Origin: Rhodococcoides trifolii
GTDB taxonomy: Bacteria > Actinomycetota > Actinomycetes > Mycobacteriales > Mycobacteriaceae
Assembly (NCBI RefSeq): GCF_014635345.1
Contig: NZ_BMCU01000002.1
Span: 1,240,001 to 1,304,000, forward strand
DNA: 64,000 nucleotides
Direction: 5' to 3'
Every line of letters starts with the position of its first letter. Position 1 is the first letter of the stretch. The notes below the pieces were generated by a model, which was given only the letters and a program-made list of their open reading frames with translations, was not told the DNA's origin and searched no databases. Below are positions 7,928 to 16,693 of the stretch, piece by piece. Position numbers and translations under genes: made by a program.

Positions 7928-9649
7928 TCAGAACAGGAAATACCGTTGCGCCATGGGCAGTTCCGTTGCCGGCTGCTCGGTCCACACGTCGCCGTCGATG
8001 CGGACCGTGAAGGTGTCCGGATCGACCTCGATGCTCGGCGTCGCGTCGTTGTTGGGCATGTCGGCCTTGCCGATGCGGCGAACGTTGCCGACCGCGACCA
8101 GCTTTCGGTCGCACGCCAGCCGGTCCGCCAGACCGTCTTCGATGGCCTGCGGGGACACGAAGTGAAGGGACGTGGCAGCGGCGGCCTTCGGGGTGGCGCC
8201 GAACATCGGCCGCGGCAGTTCGGGCTGCGGAGTGGGAATGGACGCATTGGCGTCGCCCATCGTTGCCCACGCGATCATCCCGCCCTTGATCACCACGTGT
8301 GGGCGCACGCCGAAGAACGCCGGTTCCCACAACACGAGATCGGCGAGCTTACCCGGTTCCACGGACCCCACCTCCTTGTCGAGTCCGTGCGCGACGGCCG
8401 GGCAGATCGTGTACTTGGCGACGTATCGCTTGGCGCGCTCGTTGTCCGCACGGGTGTCGCCCGGAAGAAAGCCGCGCCGCTTCTTCATCACGTGGGCGGT
8501 CTGCCACGTCCGCATCACCACTTCTCCGATGCGGCCCATGGCCTGCGAATCGCTGCCGATCATCGAGATGGCACCGATGTCGTGCAACAGATCCTCGGCT
8601 GCAATGGTCGACGGTCGAATTCGACTCTCCGCGAACGCAAGATCCTCGGGGATGGAGGGGCTGAGGTGATGACACACCATCAGCATGTCCAGATGTTCGT
8701 CGAGCGTGTTGACCGTGTGCGGCCTCGTGGGGTTGGTGGAACTCGGCAGGACGTGTGGCTGCGCGGCCACCGTGATGATGTCCGGTGCATGGCCGCCGCC
8801 TGCACCTTCGGTGTGGTACGCGTGAATCCCGCGGCCGGCGATCGCGGCCAGGGTGTCCTCTACGAAACCTGCTTCGTTCAAAGTGTCGGAGTGCAACGCG
8901 GCCTGGACGCCGGCGGCATCGCAGACAGTGAGGCAGGCGTCGATGGCCGCGGGCGTCGAACCCCAGTCCTCGTGCAGCTTGAACCCGGATGCACCGGCTC
9001 GCAACTGCTCCCACATCGCGTCGGGATTGACCGTGTTGCCCTTGCCCAACAGCACGATGTTCATCGGCCAGCCGTCGAGCGCTTCGAGCATGCGGGCCAG
9101 GTGCCAGGCGCCGGGAGTCACCGTGGTGGCCTTGGTGCCTTCGGCAGGTCCGGTACCGCCGGCGATGATCGTGGTGATTCCGCTGCCGAGCGCCTCCTCC
9201 ATGATCTGCGGTGCGATGAGGTGCACGTGGCAGTCGATGGCACCGGCGGTGACGATGCGGCCGTTCCCAGCGATGATCTCGGTCGACGGACCGATGACGA
9301 GACCGGGATGCACTCCGTCCATGGTGTCGGGATTGCCGGCTTTGCCGAGAGCGACGATTCGCCCGTCACGAATACCGATGTCGGCCTTGATGACTCCCCA
9401 ATGATCGAGAATCACGGCGCCGGTGATGACCGTGTCCGGAGCACCGTCGGCGCGAGTTGCGCGAGATTGCCCCATCGACTCGCGAATCACCTTGCCGCCG
9501 CCGAACACTGCTTCCTCACCCGCAAGACCCGGTCCACCGCAGCGATCTTCGGTGATCTCGACGAGAAGGTCCGTGTCGGCCAGCCGAATTCGGTCACCGG
9601 TCGTGGGCCCGAAGAGTTGCGCGTAGCGAGCACGGGACAGTTCGGCCAT
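7928..9649 (-). CDS. ureC: Urease alpha subunit
   Basis: Catalytic subunit, 573 residues, amidohydrolase fold; hydrolyses urea to ammonia and carbamate with a dinuclear nickel centre. All metal ligands are in place: His141 and His143 (CHVHLIAPQ), the carbamylated Lys224 in GFKLHEDWG, His253, His279, and an Asp in GSDSQAMGR. The flap with active-site His appears as [13 protein letters not shown]. The ATG overlaps the ureB stop by one base (ATGA). Length and motifs are normal, so the enzyme should be functional. Confidence 0.98.
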   Translation of the reverse strand: MAELSRARYAQLFGPTTGDRIRLADTDLLVEITEDRCGGPGLAGEEAVFGGGKVIRESMGQSRATRADGAPDTVITGAVILDHWGVIKADIGIRDGRIVALGKAGNPDTMDGVHPGLVIGPSTEIIAGNGRIVTAGAIDCHVHLIAPQIMEEALGSGITTIIAGGTGPAEGTKATTVTPGAWHLARMLEALDGWPMNIVLLGKGNTVNPDAMWEQLRAGASGFKLHEDWGSTPAAIDACLTVCDAAGVQAALHSDTLNEAGFVEDTLAAIAGRGIHAYHTEGAGGGHAPDIITVAAQPHVLPSSTNPTRPHTVNTLDEHLDMLMVCHHLSPSIPEDLAFAESRIRPSTIAAEDLLHDIGAISMIGSDSQAMGRIGEVVMRTWQTAHVMKKRRGFLPGDTRADNERAKRYVAKYTICPAVAHGLDKEVGSVEPGKLADLVLWEPAFFGVRPHVVIKGGMIAWATMGDANASIPTPQPELPRPMFGATPKAAAATSLHFVSPQAIEDGLADRLACDRKLVAVGNVRRIGKADMPNNDATPSIEVDPDTFTVRIDGDVWTEQPATELPMAQRYFLF

Positions 9650-9960
9650 CAGGAATCCAACTTTCCGGGTGGGGTCATGCTGAGCCCGTGGACTTCTCGC
9701 GTTCCTCCGAGATCGACGAGAACGACGTCCTGCGCAATTCCGGGCTCGAATCGCACTGCGGTTCCCGCCGGAATGTCCAACCTCTTGCCGTGCGCACGGA
9801 CGCGATCGAACGTGAGCGCGGCGTTGGCCTGGGCGAAGTGGACGTGGCTGCCGACCTGGACCGGACGGTCACCGTCGTTGACCACGTGCAGTTCGGTGAC
9901 GACCGCGCCGGCGTTCAGCTCGATCACACCGTCCTCGGTGATGACTTCTCCGGGAATCAT
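9649..9960 (-). CDS. ureB: Urease beta subunit
   Basis: Protein of 103 residues from ATG 9960. Family signature: [18 protein letters not shown] at the start, then [11 protein letters not shown], the segment that packs against the alpha subunit, and a closing VHGLSM. A GTG six bases further upstream is also in frame, but it overlaps the likely ribosome site GAGG (9966-9969), so ATG 9960 is preferred. Follows ureA with seven bases between stop and start. Separate ureA and ureB genes, as here, are the common bacterial three-subunit arrangement. Confidence 0.95.
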   Translation of the reverse strand: MIPGEVITEDGVIELNAGAVVTELHVVNDGDRPVQVGSHVHFAQANAALTFDRVRAHGKRLDIPAGTAVRFEPGIAQDVVLVDLGGTREVHGLSMTPPGKLDS

Positions 9961-9967
9961 GCGCACC

Positions 9968-10270
9968 TCACGTGATCGGGTTGTGCACGGTGATGAGTTT
10001 GGTTCCGTCCGGGAACGTCGCCTCGACCTGAACTTCGACGAGCATCTCAGGAATGCCGTCCATGACGTCGCTCCGGGACAGCACCTCGCGACCCGAAACC
10101 ATCAGTTCTGCAACCGATCTTCCGTCCCGCGCCCCTTCGAGCAGGTGGTCCGTGATGATCGCGATGGATTCGGGATGGTTCAGCTTCAGCCCGCGCTGTT
10201 GCCGCCTGCGAGCCAGTTCCGCCGCGTAACTCAACAGCAGCCGTTCCTGCTCGTGCGGTGACAAACGCAT
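9968..10270 (-). CDS. ureA: Urease gamma subunit
   Basis: First gene of the urease operon, 100 residues, starting [21 protein letters not shown], with [15 protein letters not shown] and the [25 protein letters not shown] segment characteristic of UreA. Forms the trimer core with UreB and UreC. A GAGGAG ribosome site lies just upstream of the ATG, and a three-copy 15-bp tandem repeat lies 25 bases upstream of the start, in the leader or promoter. Confidence 0.96.
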   Translation of the reverse strand: MRLSPHEQERLLLSYAAELARRRQQRGLKLNHPESIAIITDHLLEGARDGRSVAELMVSGREVLSRSDVMDGIPEMLVEVQVEATFPDGTKLITVHNPIT

Positions 10271-10295
10271 CGACGCGCTCCTCGGTTCTCGACTC

Positions 10296-10340
10296 GGGCA
10301 GTGGGACTCGGGGCAGTGGGACTCGGGGCAGTGGGACTCA
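10296..10340. repeat. Tandem repeat, 3 x 15 bp, upstream of ureA
   Basis: Three head-to-tail copies of gggcagtgggactcg (two identical, the third with one change at its last base), beginning 25 bases upstream of the ureA start on the minus strand. No gene uses this stretch. The array occupies the position of the promoter or 5' leader of the urease operon, so copy number could affect expression. Confidence 0.9.
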
Positions 10341-10402
10341 GGCTAGTCGGACGCAGCAATGGTGACACGAAAGTCGCCGGGCCACAGTGCAGAGCAGGTG
10401 GG

Positions 10403-11638
10403 TCATTCCAGAGGAGTTCTGCGCGAGAGCAGGCCGCGCAGCACCTCGGGTGTGACGTCCGGTGCCACCGCGGCGACTGCAGCCGAATCGAACGATCCCG
10501 TGTCGAGGCCACGCAGCAGCACGGCAGCGAGGGCCTGAGCAGTGGCCGGTTCGTCCATGACTCCGCCGGATTGCTTGTCGAGGTAGGCCTGCAACCGGAC
10601 GGCAGCGGGCTCGAGAGCAGCTCCGAAGAAGGCGAACGTAGCGAGCCACCTCGTGACGAGATGACCCGGGTGCATGTCCCAGCCCTGATAGAAACCGCGT
10701 TCGAGCGACCTGGTGACGAGCCGGAAGTGGCGCCGGATCGCGTCGGTCACCTGCTCGTGATTTCCGACGGGAACGACCTGTGTCGAGCCGTCACTGATCC
10801 AGACTCCGGTCTGTGCCGCCGCAGCCATCATCACGTCCTTCGCGTGGTCGGCCACCGAATGTTCGAGTGATTGCTGGGCCGATGTGATGCCGCAGGCTGC
10901 GCTGTAGTCGTATGTGCCGTAGTGCAATCCGGTGCACCGGCCGTCCGCGGCGTGAATCGCGCGAGCCACGGTGGCGGTCCCGTCCGCACCGACAACCGCT
11001 TGCGGGCTTTCGATCTGCAACTCGAAACGCAAGGCCCCGGTGGTCAGGCCGTGTGCCGTCTCCAGCTCCTCGCACAGCGCGACCACCGCGGACACCTGCT
11101 CCACGGCACGAAGTTTGGGCACGGTGAAGACGAAACCGTCGGGGACGCCGCCCGCTGCGTCGAGTACGAGTTCGAGAGTGCGAATACCGCGCCTGCGCTC
11201 GTGCGGCGCCAGCCCCTTCGCCCTGATGCCGAGAGCGATCGGGCCGTCGTTACGTGCCGAAAGTCCCGCCAGAACGGCTCCGGCGGCGCGGGCGTGTTCG
11301 TCCTCGACGGGATCTCCCCGCCATCCGTACCCGTCTTCGAAGTCGATGCGGAGGTCTTGTATCGGGTTGCGGGAGAGCCTGTTTGCGACCCGTTTGACCA
11401 CGTCGGCGCCCGCGAGCGAGGACAGCACCTCGGAATTGTCCGCGAGCAACGTGGACGCCCTCGCACCCCACTCGTCGGTGGTTCGGTCGGTGGCGTCTGC
11501 GGCGCTGACGTAGACGGTGTGGGCGGGTTGGCCCCCGAAGCGTTCGCCGGGGTAGTCCAGTTCGAGGCGGCGATCGACGGGATCGAGAATCGAGTCGATA
11601 CGGTCCAGAGCTGCGGCGGCGAGATGTGGGTCGATCAC
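10403..11638 (-). CDS. DUF6986-type aldolase/CoA-lyase-like protein
   Basis: Protein of 411 residues from GTG 11638. The sequence has the pattern of the HpcH/HpaI aldolase and citrate-lyase/malate-synthase superfamily: DLRIDFEDGYG (metal-side acidic pair), IRAKGL, FVFTVPKL, FELQIESPQAV (glutamate of the metal site), and GLHYGTYDYSAACGI near the end of the barrel. This is the group now called DUF6986 in actinobacteria; its substrate is not established. A much longer open frame runs upstream through the thioesterase gene in another frame, but the family similarity begins at IDPHLAAAALDRID. Ends 132 bases from ureA, same strand. Confidence 0.8.
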   Translation of the reverse strand: MIDPHLAAAALDRIDSILDPVDRRLELDYPGERFGGQPAHTVYVSAADATDRTTDEWGARASTLLADNSEVLSSLAGADVVKRVANRLSRNPIQDLRIDFEDGYGWRGDPVEDEHARAAGAVLAGLSARNDGPIALGIRAKGLAPHERRRGIRTLELVLDAAGGVPDGFVFTVPKLRAVEQVSAVVALCEELETAHGLTTGALRFELQIESPQAVVGADGTATVARAIHAADGRCTGLHYGTYDYSAACGITSAQQSLEHSVADHAKDVMMAAAAQTGVWISDGSTQVVPVGNHEQVTDAIRRHFRLVTRSLERGFYQGWDMHPGHLVTRWLATFAFFGAALEPAAVRLQAYLDKQSGGVMDEPATAQALAAVLLRGLDTGSFDSAAVAAVAPDVTPEVLRGLLSRRTPLE

Positions 11639-11664
11639 GGGACGAAGTCTCCCAGACTGCCGCG

Positions 11665-12093
11665 TCAGTTGCCGATCGCGGCCGTGTCGGTGATGTTCTG
11701 CAGGCGCACCTGCCCGCGCGCGATTTGACGGTCGTTCTCGTCGGTGACGACGACGACCCACAACTGCTGAGTGCGGCCCCGATGAATCGGAAGCGCCTCC
11801 GCTCGGAGAACTCCCGACCTGCAGGCGCGAATGAAGTCGGTGCTGTTGTTGACCCCGACGACGTGACCTCGGTCGCCGAGCCAGACCGAACCGGCCGCGC
11901 TGGCCACCGACTCGATGACTGCGCAGTGCACTCCCCCGTGCACGATTCCCCACGGCTGCAACAGTTCCGGTGTGACGGTCCATGTCGCCCGTACGCGATC
12001 GGGCGTGAGTTCGGTGAAGGACAGTCCGATCACTTTGTCGAACCCGGTCGCGAGCATTGCCGCGAGGTCGTCTCCGGTCGGTACTCCAGCCAT
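11665..12093 (-). CDS. Hotdog-fold PaaI-type thioesterase
   Basis: Protein of 142 residues. Hotdog thioesterase with the PaaI signature GIVHGGVHCAVIESVAS (asparagine/aspartate replaced, HGG and the catalytic Glu retained), followed by VVGVNNSTDFIRACRSG. Hydrolyses acyl- or aryl-CoA esters in the family; substrate unknown. ATG 12093 is chosen because a GGGAG ribosome site lies six bases upstream; an in-frame GTG at 12120 is the alternative. Corresponds in position to Rv1847, the thioesterase next to ureA in M. tuberculosis. A three-copy 16-bp tandem repeat lies upstream. Confidence 0.85.
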   Translation of the reverse strand: MAGVPTGDDLAAMLATGFDKVIGLSFTELTPDRVRATWTVTPELLQPWGIVHGGVHCAVIESVASAAGSVWLGDRGHVVGVNNSTDFIRACRSGVLRAEALPIHRGRTQQLWVVVVTDENDRQIARGQVRLQNITDTAAIGN

Positions 12094-12129
12094 GCCGTCT
12101 CCCTTGTCCGTCTTCGTCACTGTGTCTTC

Positions 12130-12177
12130 GTACTGACACTACGAGGCACCGACACTGCGAGGCACCGACACTACGAG
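12130..12177. repeat. Tandem repeat, 3 x 16 bp, upstream of thioesterase gene
   Basis: Three copies of the 16-bp unit gcaccgacactacgag (12162-12177; 12146-12161 with one change; 12130-12145 with two changes). The array begins 36 bases upstream of the thioesterase ATG on the minus strand. Same copy number and relative position as the arrays in front of ureA and the esterase gene, but a different unit sequence. Confidence 0.85.
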
Positions 12178-12187
12178 AGGGAAAGAT

Positions 12188-12228
12188 CGACGGGCCCCAC
12201 ACGGCGCATTCGCGTGTGGGGCCCGTCG
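12188..12228 (-). terminator. Hairpin terminator after the FhuF-like gene
   Basis: Perfect 16-bp inverted repeat (12188-12203 with 12213-12228) around a 9-base loop, about 90 bases beyond the stop of the FhuF-like gene on the minus strand and just before the thioesterase leader. It probably insulates the iron-regulated gene from the downstream operon. No T-run follows. Confidence 0.8.
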
Positions 12229-12319
12229 TGGCAAGGACCGGGAGTCACTGCAGCCCTCAGGACTCCGGCCGGTCCGGTGTTGTCTCGGTGTTTCGGTCGA
12301 GCATATAGGAAAGGCTGTC

Positions 12320-13066
12320 CTAAGTCATCTGCTTCGATCGCGCCTGTCCGCGTACGGGTTGTCCCAGAGCGACGAACGCGTCGAGCAGTTCCTGGCCGCG
12401 GAGCCAACCGGCCCGTTGATCGGACCCGCCGAGCACCGGCACGAACGACGACGCACCGACCACCGCACGCCCGACCAGCCCCCAGAACCGGCCGTCGTCC
12501 ACTGCATCGCATTCGCCCAGCGCTCTGCGTATCTCGAACAACGACGTCAGGCAGCGGTGGGCGGTCCACATGACCAGTGCCTCCACGCACGGCACGGTCA
12601 CGACACCGGGCCGACCGGCGTTCGCGTCACTCGCCAGCACGCGCAGCGTGGGGTCGACCACGCCGGTCCAATCGATGCCGACGTCACTGTCGAGGTGGAT
12701 CCACAGATTGTCGATCCCGGGATCCCACACGCGCGCCTCCAGTGCGAGCAACGCCGTCGCCCGCCCGACGACGGCATGGATCAACGCGGTGGCAACCTGC
12801 TCGACGGCATCCGCCGGACGGGTGGCGTCCTGCTCGGCGCGTCTGTACAACGTGGCGATTCGACCGGACTCCGACCCGGACGCCAACGCCCACCAACGTC
12901 TCTTTCCCTGTGTGCTCATGTCCGCGACGGCGTACACACGAGGATGTTCGGGATCCAGCCTGCGCAGTCGAATGTTGCTGTGGGCCAACACCGACGACGC
13001 CTCGGCCAGGCGCGCAGCCGCGCCGACGACCTGTTCTGTCGCCCACCTGTCCTGCACTGCAGTCAC
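12320..13066 (-). CDS. FhuF-like iron-regulated protein, no C-terminal cysteines
   Basis: Protein of 248 residues, GTG start with GGAGG seven bases upstream. Two segments resemble the FhuF/IucA-type ferric-siderophore reductase family: DNLWIHLDSDVGIDWTG in the first half of the domain and RFWGLVGRAVVGASSFVPVLGG followed by an amphipathic helix near the C-terminus. Classical FhuF proteins end in a Cys-rich motif that holds a 2Fe-2S cluster; only two cysteines are visible here, both in the middle, so a cluster is unlikely. Its promoter region carries an IdeR-like box and it is divergent from a siderophore permease gene, which supports a role in iron acquisition. Exact function unknown. Confidence 0.6.
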   Translation of the reverse strand: MTAVQDRWATEQVVGAAARLAEASSVLAHSNIRLRRLDPEHPRVYAVADMSTQGKRRWWALASGSESGRIATLYRRAEQDATRPADAVEQVATALIHAVVGRATALLALEARVWDPGIDNLWIHLDSDVGIDWTGVVDPTLRVLASDANAGRPGVVTVPCVEALVMWTAHRCLTSLFEIRRALGECDAVDDGRFWGLVGRAVVGASSFVPVLGGSDQRAGWLRGQELLDAFVALGQPVRGQARSKQMT

Positions 13067-13095
13067 TGCTCGACCTCCATTGCCCGTCGTTAAAT

Positions 13096-13114
13096 GTAGG
13101 TTAGCCTAACCAGA
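13096..13114. promoter_or_regulatory. IdeR/DtxR iron box
   Basis: 19-bp site centred on GGTTAGCCTAACC, matching 16 of 19 positions of the IdeR consensus TTAGGTTAGSCTAACCTAA. It lies 30 bases upstream of the FhuF-like start codon. IdeR with iron bound represses from such sites, so the gene should be induced by iron starvation. Confidence 0.85.
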
Positions 13115-13187
13115 GTGATTCGTGCAGCGGCATCCGGATTCGTGTGACCGTGATCGCACGCGGCAAAACGACCACCCGCACGACCCA

Positions 13188-13206
13188 TTTGGTTAGCCTT
13201 CCGTAA
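13188..13206. promoter_or_regulatory. Second, weaker IdeR-like box before the FecCD permease gene
   Basis: 19-bp window containing TTGGTTAGCC and ending GTAA, matching 15 of 19 positions of the IdeR consensus, mainly in the left half. It lies 42 bases upstream of the permease GTG. Together with the stronger site 90 bases away it gives each divergent iron gene its own box. Confidence 0.65.
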
Positions 13207-13248
13207 CCTGGAGGGACAACGCGACACCGAGGCTGGAGGGCAACAGGC

Positions 13249-14730
13249 GTGACGACGCGATCCGTGGGCCACGCAGCCCTCCCCGACCCGTCGTCGGGTC
13301 CGCACGTCGCCCCGGACGACCGGTACGGCACCACGGTCGTGCCGACGGGTCCGGCCCCGCGGCGTCTCACGCTCGTCGCCGATGCCCTCGATCTGCTGAT
13401 GGTGGCTCTACCGCTGGTTCTCGGCGCCCTGGTGGTTCAGTCCTTGCGAGACGACAACGGCGGTGGCCAGGCGGACCGCGTGGTGTTCGGCGGTCTCGCT
13501 GTGGTGGTAGCCGCAAGCGTCTTCGTCTGGAATCGAGGTTTCCGCGACGGCAGGACCGGTGCAGGAGCCGGCAAGAACGCCGTCGGACTCGTACTGCGCG
13601 ACACGCAGAGTCGTGCTGCCGTCGGGGTCGGGCGCGCACTTCGCCCTCGCACCCGCGGCGTCGAGGTGGTACGCCGCAAGACGGCGGTTCACGAAGGTTT
13701 CGAGCCCATCAAGGCCGACGGAACGGTGGCCGCGGTTCGGCGTCGTCGCCTGATCGGGTTGATCGTGCTCGCCGTGGCACTCGTCGTCGTCGCCGCCATG
13801 AGCGTCGCGATCGGCGCGCGTCCGCTCGCCTTCACCGAGATCTTCCACGCACTGGTGGCCTCGACCGGAAGCGACACCGACACCGTCGTTCGCTCGCTGC
13901 GCATTCCTCGCACCGCACTCGGCTTCGTGGTCGGCGTCGCGCTCGGTGTGGCGGGTGCGCTCATCCAGGGTCACACGCGCAATCCCCTCGCCGACGCAGG
14001 CCTTCTGGGCCTGAACGCCGGGGCAGCCTTCTTCGTCGTCATGGGCATCTACCTGTTCGACGTCGTGTCGCCGGGTGACTACCTGTGGTTCGCGTTCGCG
14101 GGGTCGGCCGTGGCCAGCATCGTCGTGTTCGGTCTGTCGTCGATCGGATCGGGCGCGTCCAGCCCACTCAGCCTCGCTCTCGCGGGCGCCGCAGTCGCGT
14201 TCTTCCTCCAGGCCATGACCAACGCTGTCGTCCTGCTCGATCAGACGACCCTCGACGGCTACCGCTTCTGGATCGTCGGATCGGTGGCCGGACGCGGAAC
14301 CGACATTCTGTGGACCGTCCTCCCGTTCATCGTCGTGGGGATCGTCGTCGCGTTGGCAAGTACGCCCAGCCTGAACACCCTCAGCCTGGGCGACGACGTC
14401 GCCCGGTCGTTGGGTACCAACGTCGGACTCTCCCGCGTGATCGGCATCGTCGCGATCACGTTGTTGACCGGGGCGGCCACCGCTGCCTGCGGTCCGATCG
14501 CCTTCGTCGGTCTCGTCGTTCCGCACATCGCGCGGTCGATGACCGGACCCGACTATCGGTGGCTCGTGCCCTACTCGGGACTGCTGGGCGGACTGCTGCT
14601 CGTTCTCGCCGACGTCATCGGGCGGGTGCTCGTTCGTCCCGGCGAACTACAGGTGGGCATCGTTCTCGCGATCGTCGGAGCGCCCTTCTTCATCGCCTTG
14701 ATCCGGCGTCGAAAGCTGGTGACGCTGTGA
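13249..14730 (+). CDS. FecCD-family siderophore ABC permease with N-terminal RDD domain
   Basis: Protein of 493 residues, about 150 longer than an ordinary FecCD permease. Residues about 160-493 are the permease: VRSLRIPRTALGFVVGVALGVAGA, TRNPLADAGLLGLNAGAAF, LAGAAVAFFLQAMTNAVVL and ACGPIAFVGLVVPHIARSM, with about ten membrane segments. Residues about 37-143 look like an RDD domain: two hydrophobic helices with a polar FVWNRGFRDGRTGAGAGKNAVGL loop (the G-x-T-x-G-K-like element) and a trailing GRALR. The two halves are joined by a basic linker. GTG start. Translationally coupled to the next permease (GTGA overlap). Imports ferric siderophores with the following two genes; no binding protein gene is present. 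Confidence 0.85.
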   Translation: MTTRSVGHAALPDPSSGPHVAPDDRYGTTVVPTGPAPRRLTLVADALDLLMVALPLVLGALVVQSLRDDNGGGQADRVVFGGLAVVVAASVFVWNRGFRDGRTGAGAGKNAVGLVLRDTQSRAAVGVGRALRPRTRGVEVVRRKTAVHEGFEPIKADGTVAAVRRRRLIGLIVLAVALVVVAAMSVAIGARPLAFTEIFHALVASTGSDTDTVVRSLRIPRTALGFVVGVALGVAGALIQGHTRNPLADAGLLGLNAGAAFFVVMGIYLFDVVSPGDYLWFAFAGSAVASIVVFGLSSIGSGASSPLSLALAGAAVAFFLQAMTNAVVLLDQTTLDGYRFWIVGSVAGRGTDILWTVLPFIVVGIVVALASTPSLNTLSLGDDVARSLGTNVGLSRVIGIVAITLLTGAATAACGPIAFVGLVVPHIARSMTGPDYRWLVPYSGLLGGLLLVLADVIGRVLVRPGELQVGIVLAIVGAPFFIALIRRRKLVTL

Positions 14731-15818
14731 CGCTGTCCGAAGATACGTACGTCGACAGGGTGCGCGTTCCGACGCGCCCGGCCGTCCGTATCGGCCGCGT
14801 GTCGATGGTGCGCCGCCCACTGATGCTGGTCGTGACGGCGGCGATGACGCTGGTGCTTCTCCTCGTGTTCTGTCTCGGCATCGGTCGCGGCGACTACCCA
14901 CTGTCCATCCCCCAGGTAGTCGACGTACTCCTCGGGGGTGGCACCCGAATCCAGAACTTCGTCGTCATGGATCTACGGCTCCCCCGCAGCCTCACGGGCC
15001 TTCTCGTCGGCGCGGCGCTCGGTCTGTCCGGCGCGGTCACCCAGTCCGTGTCCCGCAATCCACTGGCGAGCCCGGACCTGCTCGGCATCACCGCCGGCGG
15101 CAGCGCGGCGGCGGTCGCGTTGATCGTGCTCGGCGGCGGCGGAACTCTGGTGGGAATCCTTGCGACGCTGGGGCTTCCACTCGCCGCTCTCATCGGAAGC
15201 CTTCTGGCCGCGATCGCGATCTACTCGCTCTCCTGGCGCGGCGGTGTCTCAGGATTCCGGCTCGTACTGGTCGGAATCGGCATCAATGCCATTCTGACCG
15301 CGCTCATCGGGTGGATGCTCGTGTCCGCGGACATCACCGACGTGGCACGCGCGCAGGTCTGGCTGACCGGATCGCTCGGCGCCACCACGTGGGCGCAGGT
15401 ATGGCCCATCCTCGTGACCGTCCTCGTGGTCGGTGCAGCGTTGATCGTGGGTTCGACCAGGCTGACGATCCTGCGGCTCGGCGACGACAACGCTCGATCG
15501 CTCGGCCTCGGATTGCAACGGAACCAGGCCGGCTTCCTCTTCGCTGCGGTGGTTCTGGCGGCGGCGGCGACCGCGGTCGCAGGGCCGGTGGGATTCGTCG
15601 CACTGGCTGCGCCTCAGGTGGCCCTGAGACTGCTCCGCACCTCCGGTCCTCCGCTGCTCGGCTCCGCGCTCTGCGGCGCAATACTGGTGTTGTTCGCCGA
15701 TTTCGTCGGACGGACGATCCTGCCGGTGGAGTTGCCGGTCGGCATCGTCACCTCGGCACTGGGTGGCCCGTTCCTTCTCTACCTACTCGTCCGCAGCAAC
15801 CGAAAGGTGTCGGCATGA
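14727..15818 (+). CDS. FecCD-family siderophore ABC permease, second subunit
   Basis: Protein of 363 residues with a GTG start overlapping the stop of the previous permease by four bases. Typical FecCD sequence: FVVMDLRLPRSLTGLLVGAALGLSGA, SRNPLASPDLLGITAGGSAAAV, VGIGINAILTALIGWML, VAGPVGFVALAAPQVALRLL and a C-terminal basic tail. Forms a heterodimeric channel with the first permease. The open frame extends far upstream, but that region is the first permease gene in another frame. Confidence 0.93.
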   Translation: MTLSEDTYVDRVRVPTRPAVRIGRVSMVRRPLMLVVTAAMTLVLLLVFCLGIGRGDYPLSIPQVVDVLLGGGTRIQNFVVMDLRLPRSLTGLLVGAALGLSGAVTQSVSRNPLASPDLLGITAGGSAAAVALIVLGGGGTLVGILATLGLPLAALIGSLLAAIAIYSLSWRGGVSGFRLVLVGIGINAILTALIGWMLVSADITDVARAQVWLTGSLGATTWAQVWPILVTVLVVGAALIVGSTRLTILRLGDDNARSLGLGLQRNQAGFLFAAVVLAAAATAVAGPVGFVALAAPQVALRLLRTSGPPLLGSALCGAILVLFADFVGRTILPVELPVGIVTSALGGPFLLYLLVRSNRKVSA

Positions 15819-16693
15819 GCACTTCCGACCGGCTCGTCGGCGCTCCCGATCGGCTCGTCGCCGAGGGAATCAGTTTGGGTTACGGCGACCGCATCGTCGT
15901 CGACGGCCTCGATCTCGCCATCCGGACCGGAGTGATCACCACGGTCATCGGGCCCAACGGATGTGGAAAGTCGACTCTCCTTCGGTCCCTGGGGCGGCTG
16001 CTCAAGCCGAGAGGTGGACAGATCCTCCTCGACGGCAAGGCCATTCACTCCATGAAGACCAAGGAGGTGGCCCGAATCCTCGGCATGCTGCCGCAGGCTC
16101 CGATCGCACCCGAAGGACTACGGGTCGCCGACCTCGTCGCGCGTGGCCGCAATCCGCACCAGACCTGGATCCGCCAATGGTCCGGTGACGACGAGACCGA
16201 AGTGGCGCGTGCACTCGAACTCACCGGTGTCGCCGATCTGGCCGACCGTCCCATCGACCAACTGTCCGGAGGTCAACGGCAACGCGCGTGGATCTCCATG
16301 GCACTGGCGCAGGGCACAGACATCTTGCTGCTGGACGAGCCGACTACGTATCTCGATCTCGCACACTCGATGGAAGTTCTCGACCTCGTCGACCGGATGC
16401 ACGAGGAACTGGGCCGCACGGTGGTGATGGTTCTGCACGATCTCAACCTCGCCATCCGCTACAGCGACGAGCTCGTTGTCATGCAGGCCGGACGGATCGT
16501 GGCAAGCGGATCACCGGCCGACGTGATCACCGAGGAGCTGCTTCGGGACGTGTTCGGTCTCGACGCGACGGTCATCGCCGACCCGGTCTCCGATCGACCG
16601 CTGATCGTCCCGATCGGTACCCGCCATGTCTACGGCTCCGTCGGCGGGCCGGTCAGACCCGCTGTTGCAGCTAGCGATCGAGCATCGTCCTGA
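15815..16693 (+). CDS. Siderophore ABC transporter ATP-binding protein
   Basis: Protein of 292 residues, FepC/FecE type. Walker A GPNGCGKST (46-54), Q-loop region MLPQAP, signature LSGGQRQRAWISMALAQ (about 150), Walker B ILLLDEPTTYLDL and switch HDLNLA. ATG overlaps the upstream permease stop by four bases, so the three transporter genes form one transcript. The 3' end runs 23 bases into the convergent aminoacyl-lipid synthase gene. Confidence 0.95.
   Translation: MSTSDRLVGAPDRLVAEGISLGYGDRIVVDGLDLAIRTGVITTVIGPNGCGKSTLLRSLGRLLKPRGGQILLDGKAIHSMKTKEVARILGMLPQAPIAPEGLRVADLVARGRNPHQTWIRQWSGDDETEVARALELTGVADLADRPIDQLSGGQRQRAWISMALAQGTDILLLDEPTTYLDLAHSMEVLDLVDRMHEELGRTVVMVLHDLNLAIRYSDELVVMQAGRIVASGSPADVITEELLRDVFGLDATVIADPVSDRPLIVPIGTRHVYGSVGGPVRPAVAASDRASS

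Noticed and set aside
7529-10261. Very long open frame (910 codons) on the plus strand
   Set aside because: It is antisense to ureC, ureB and ureA, whose codon usage and motifs are unmistakable; long antisense frames are common at high G+C.
10403-12202. Extended start of the DUF6986 protein at 12202
   Set aside because: The extra 188 codons overlap the thioesterase gene antiparallel in frame terms and read as low-complexity Arg/Gly; family similarity begins at 11638.
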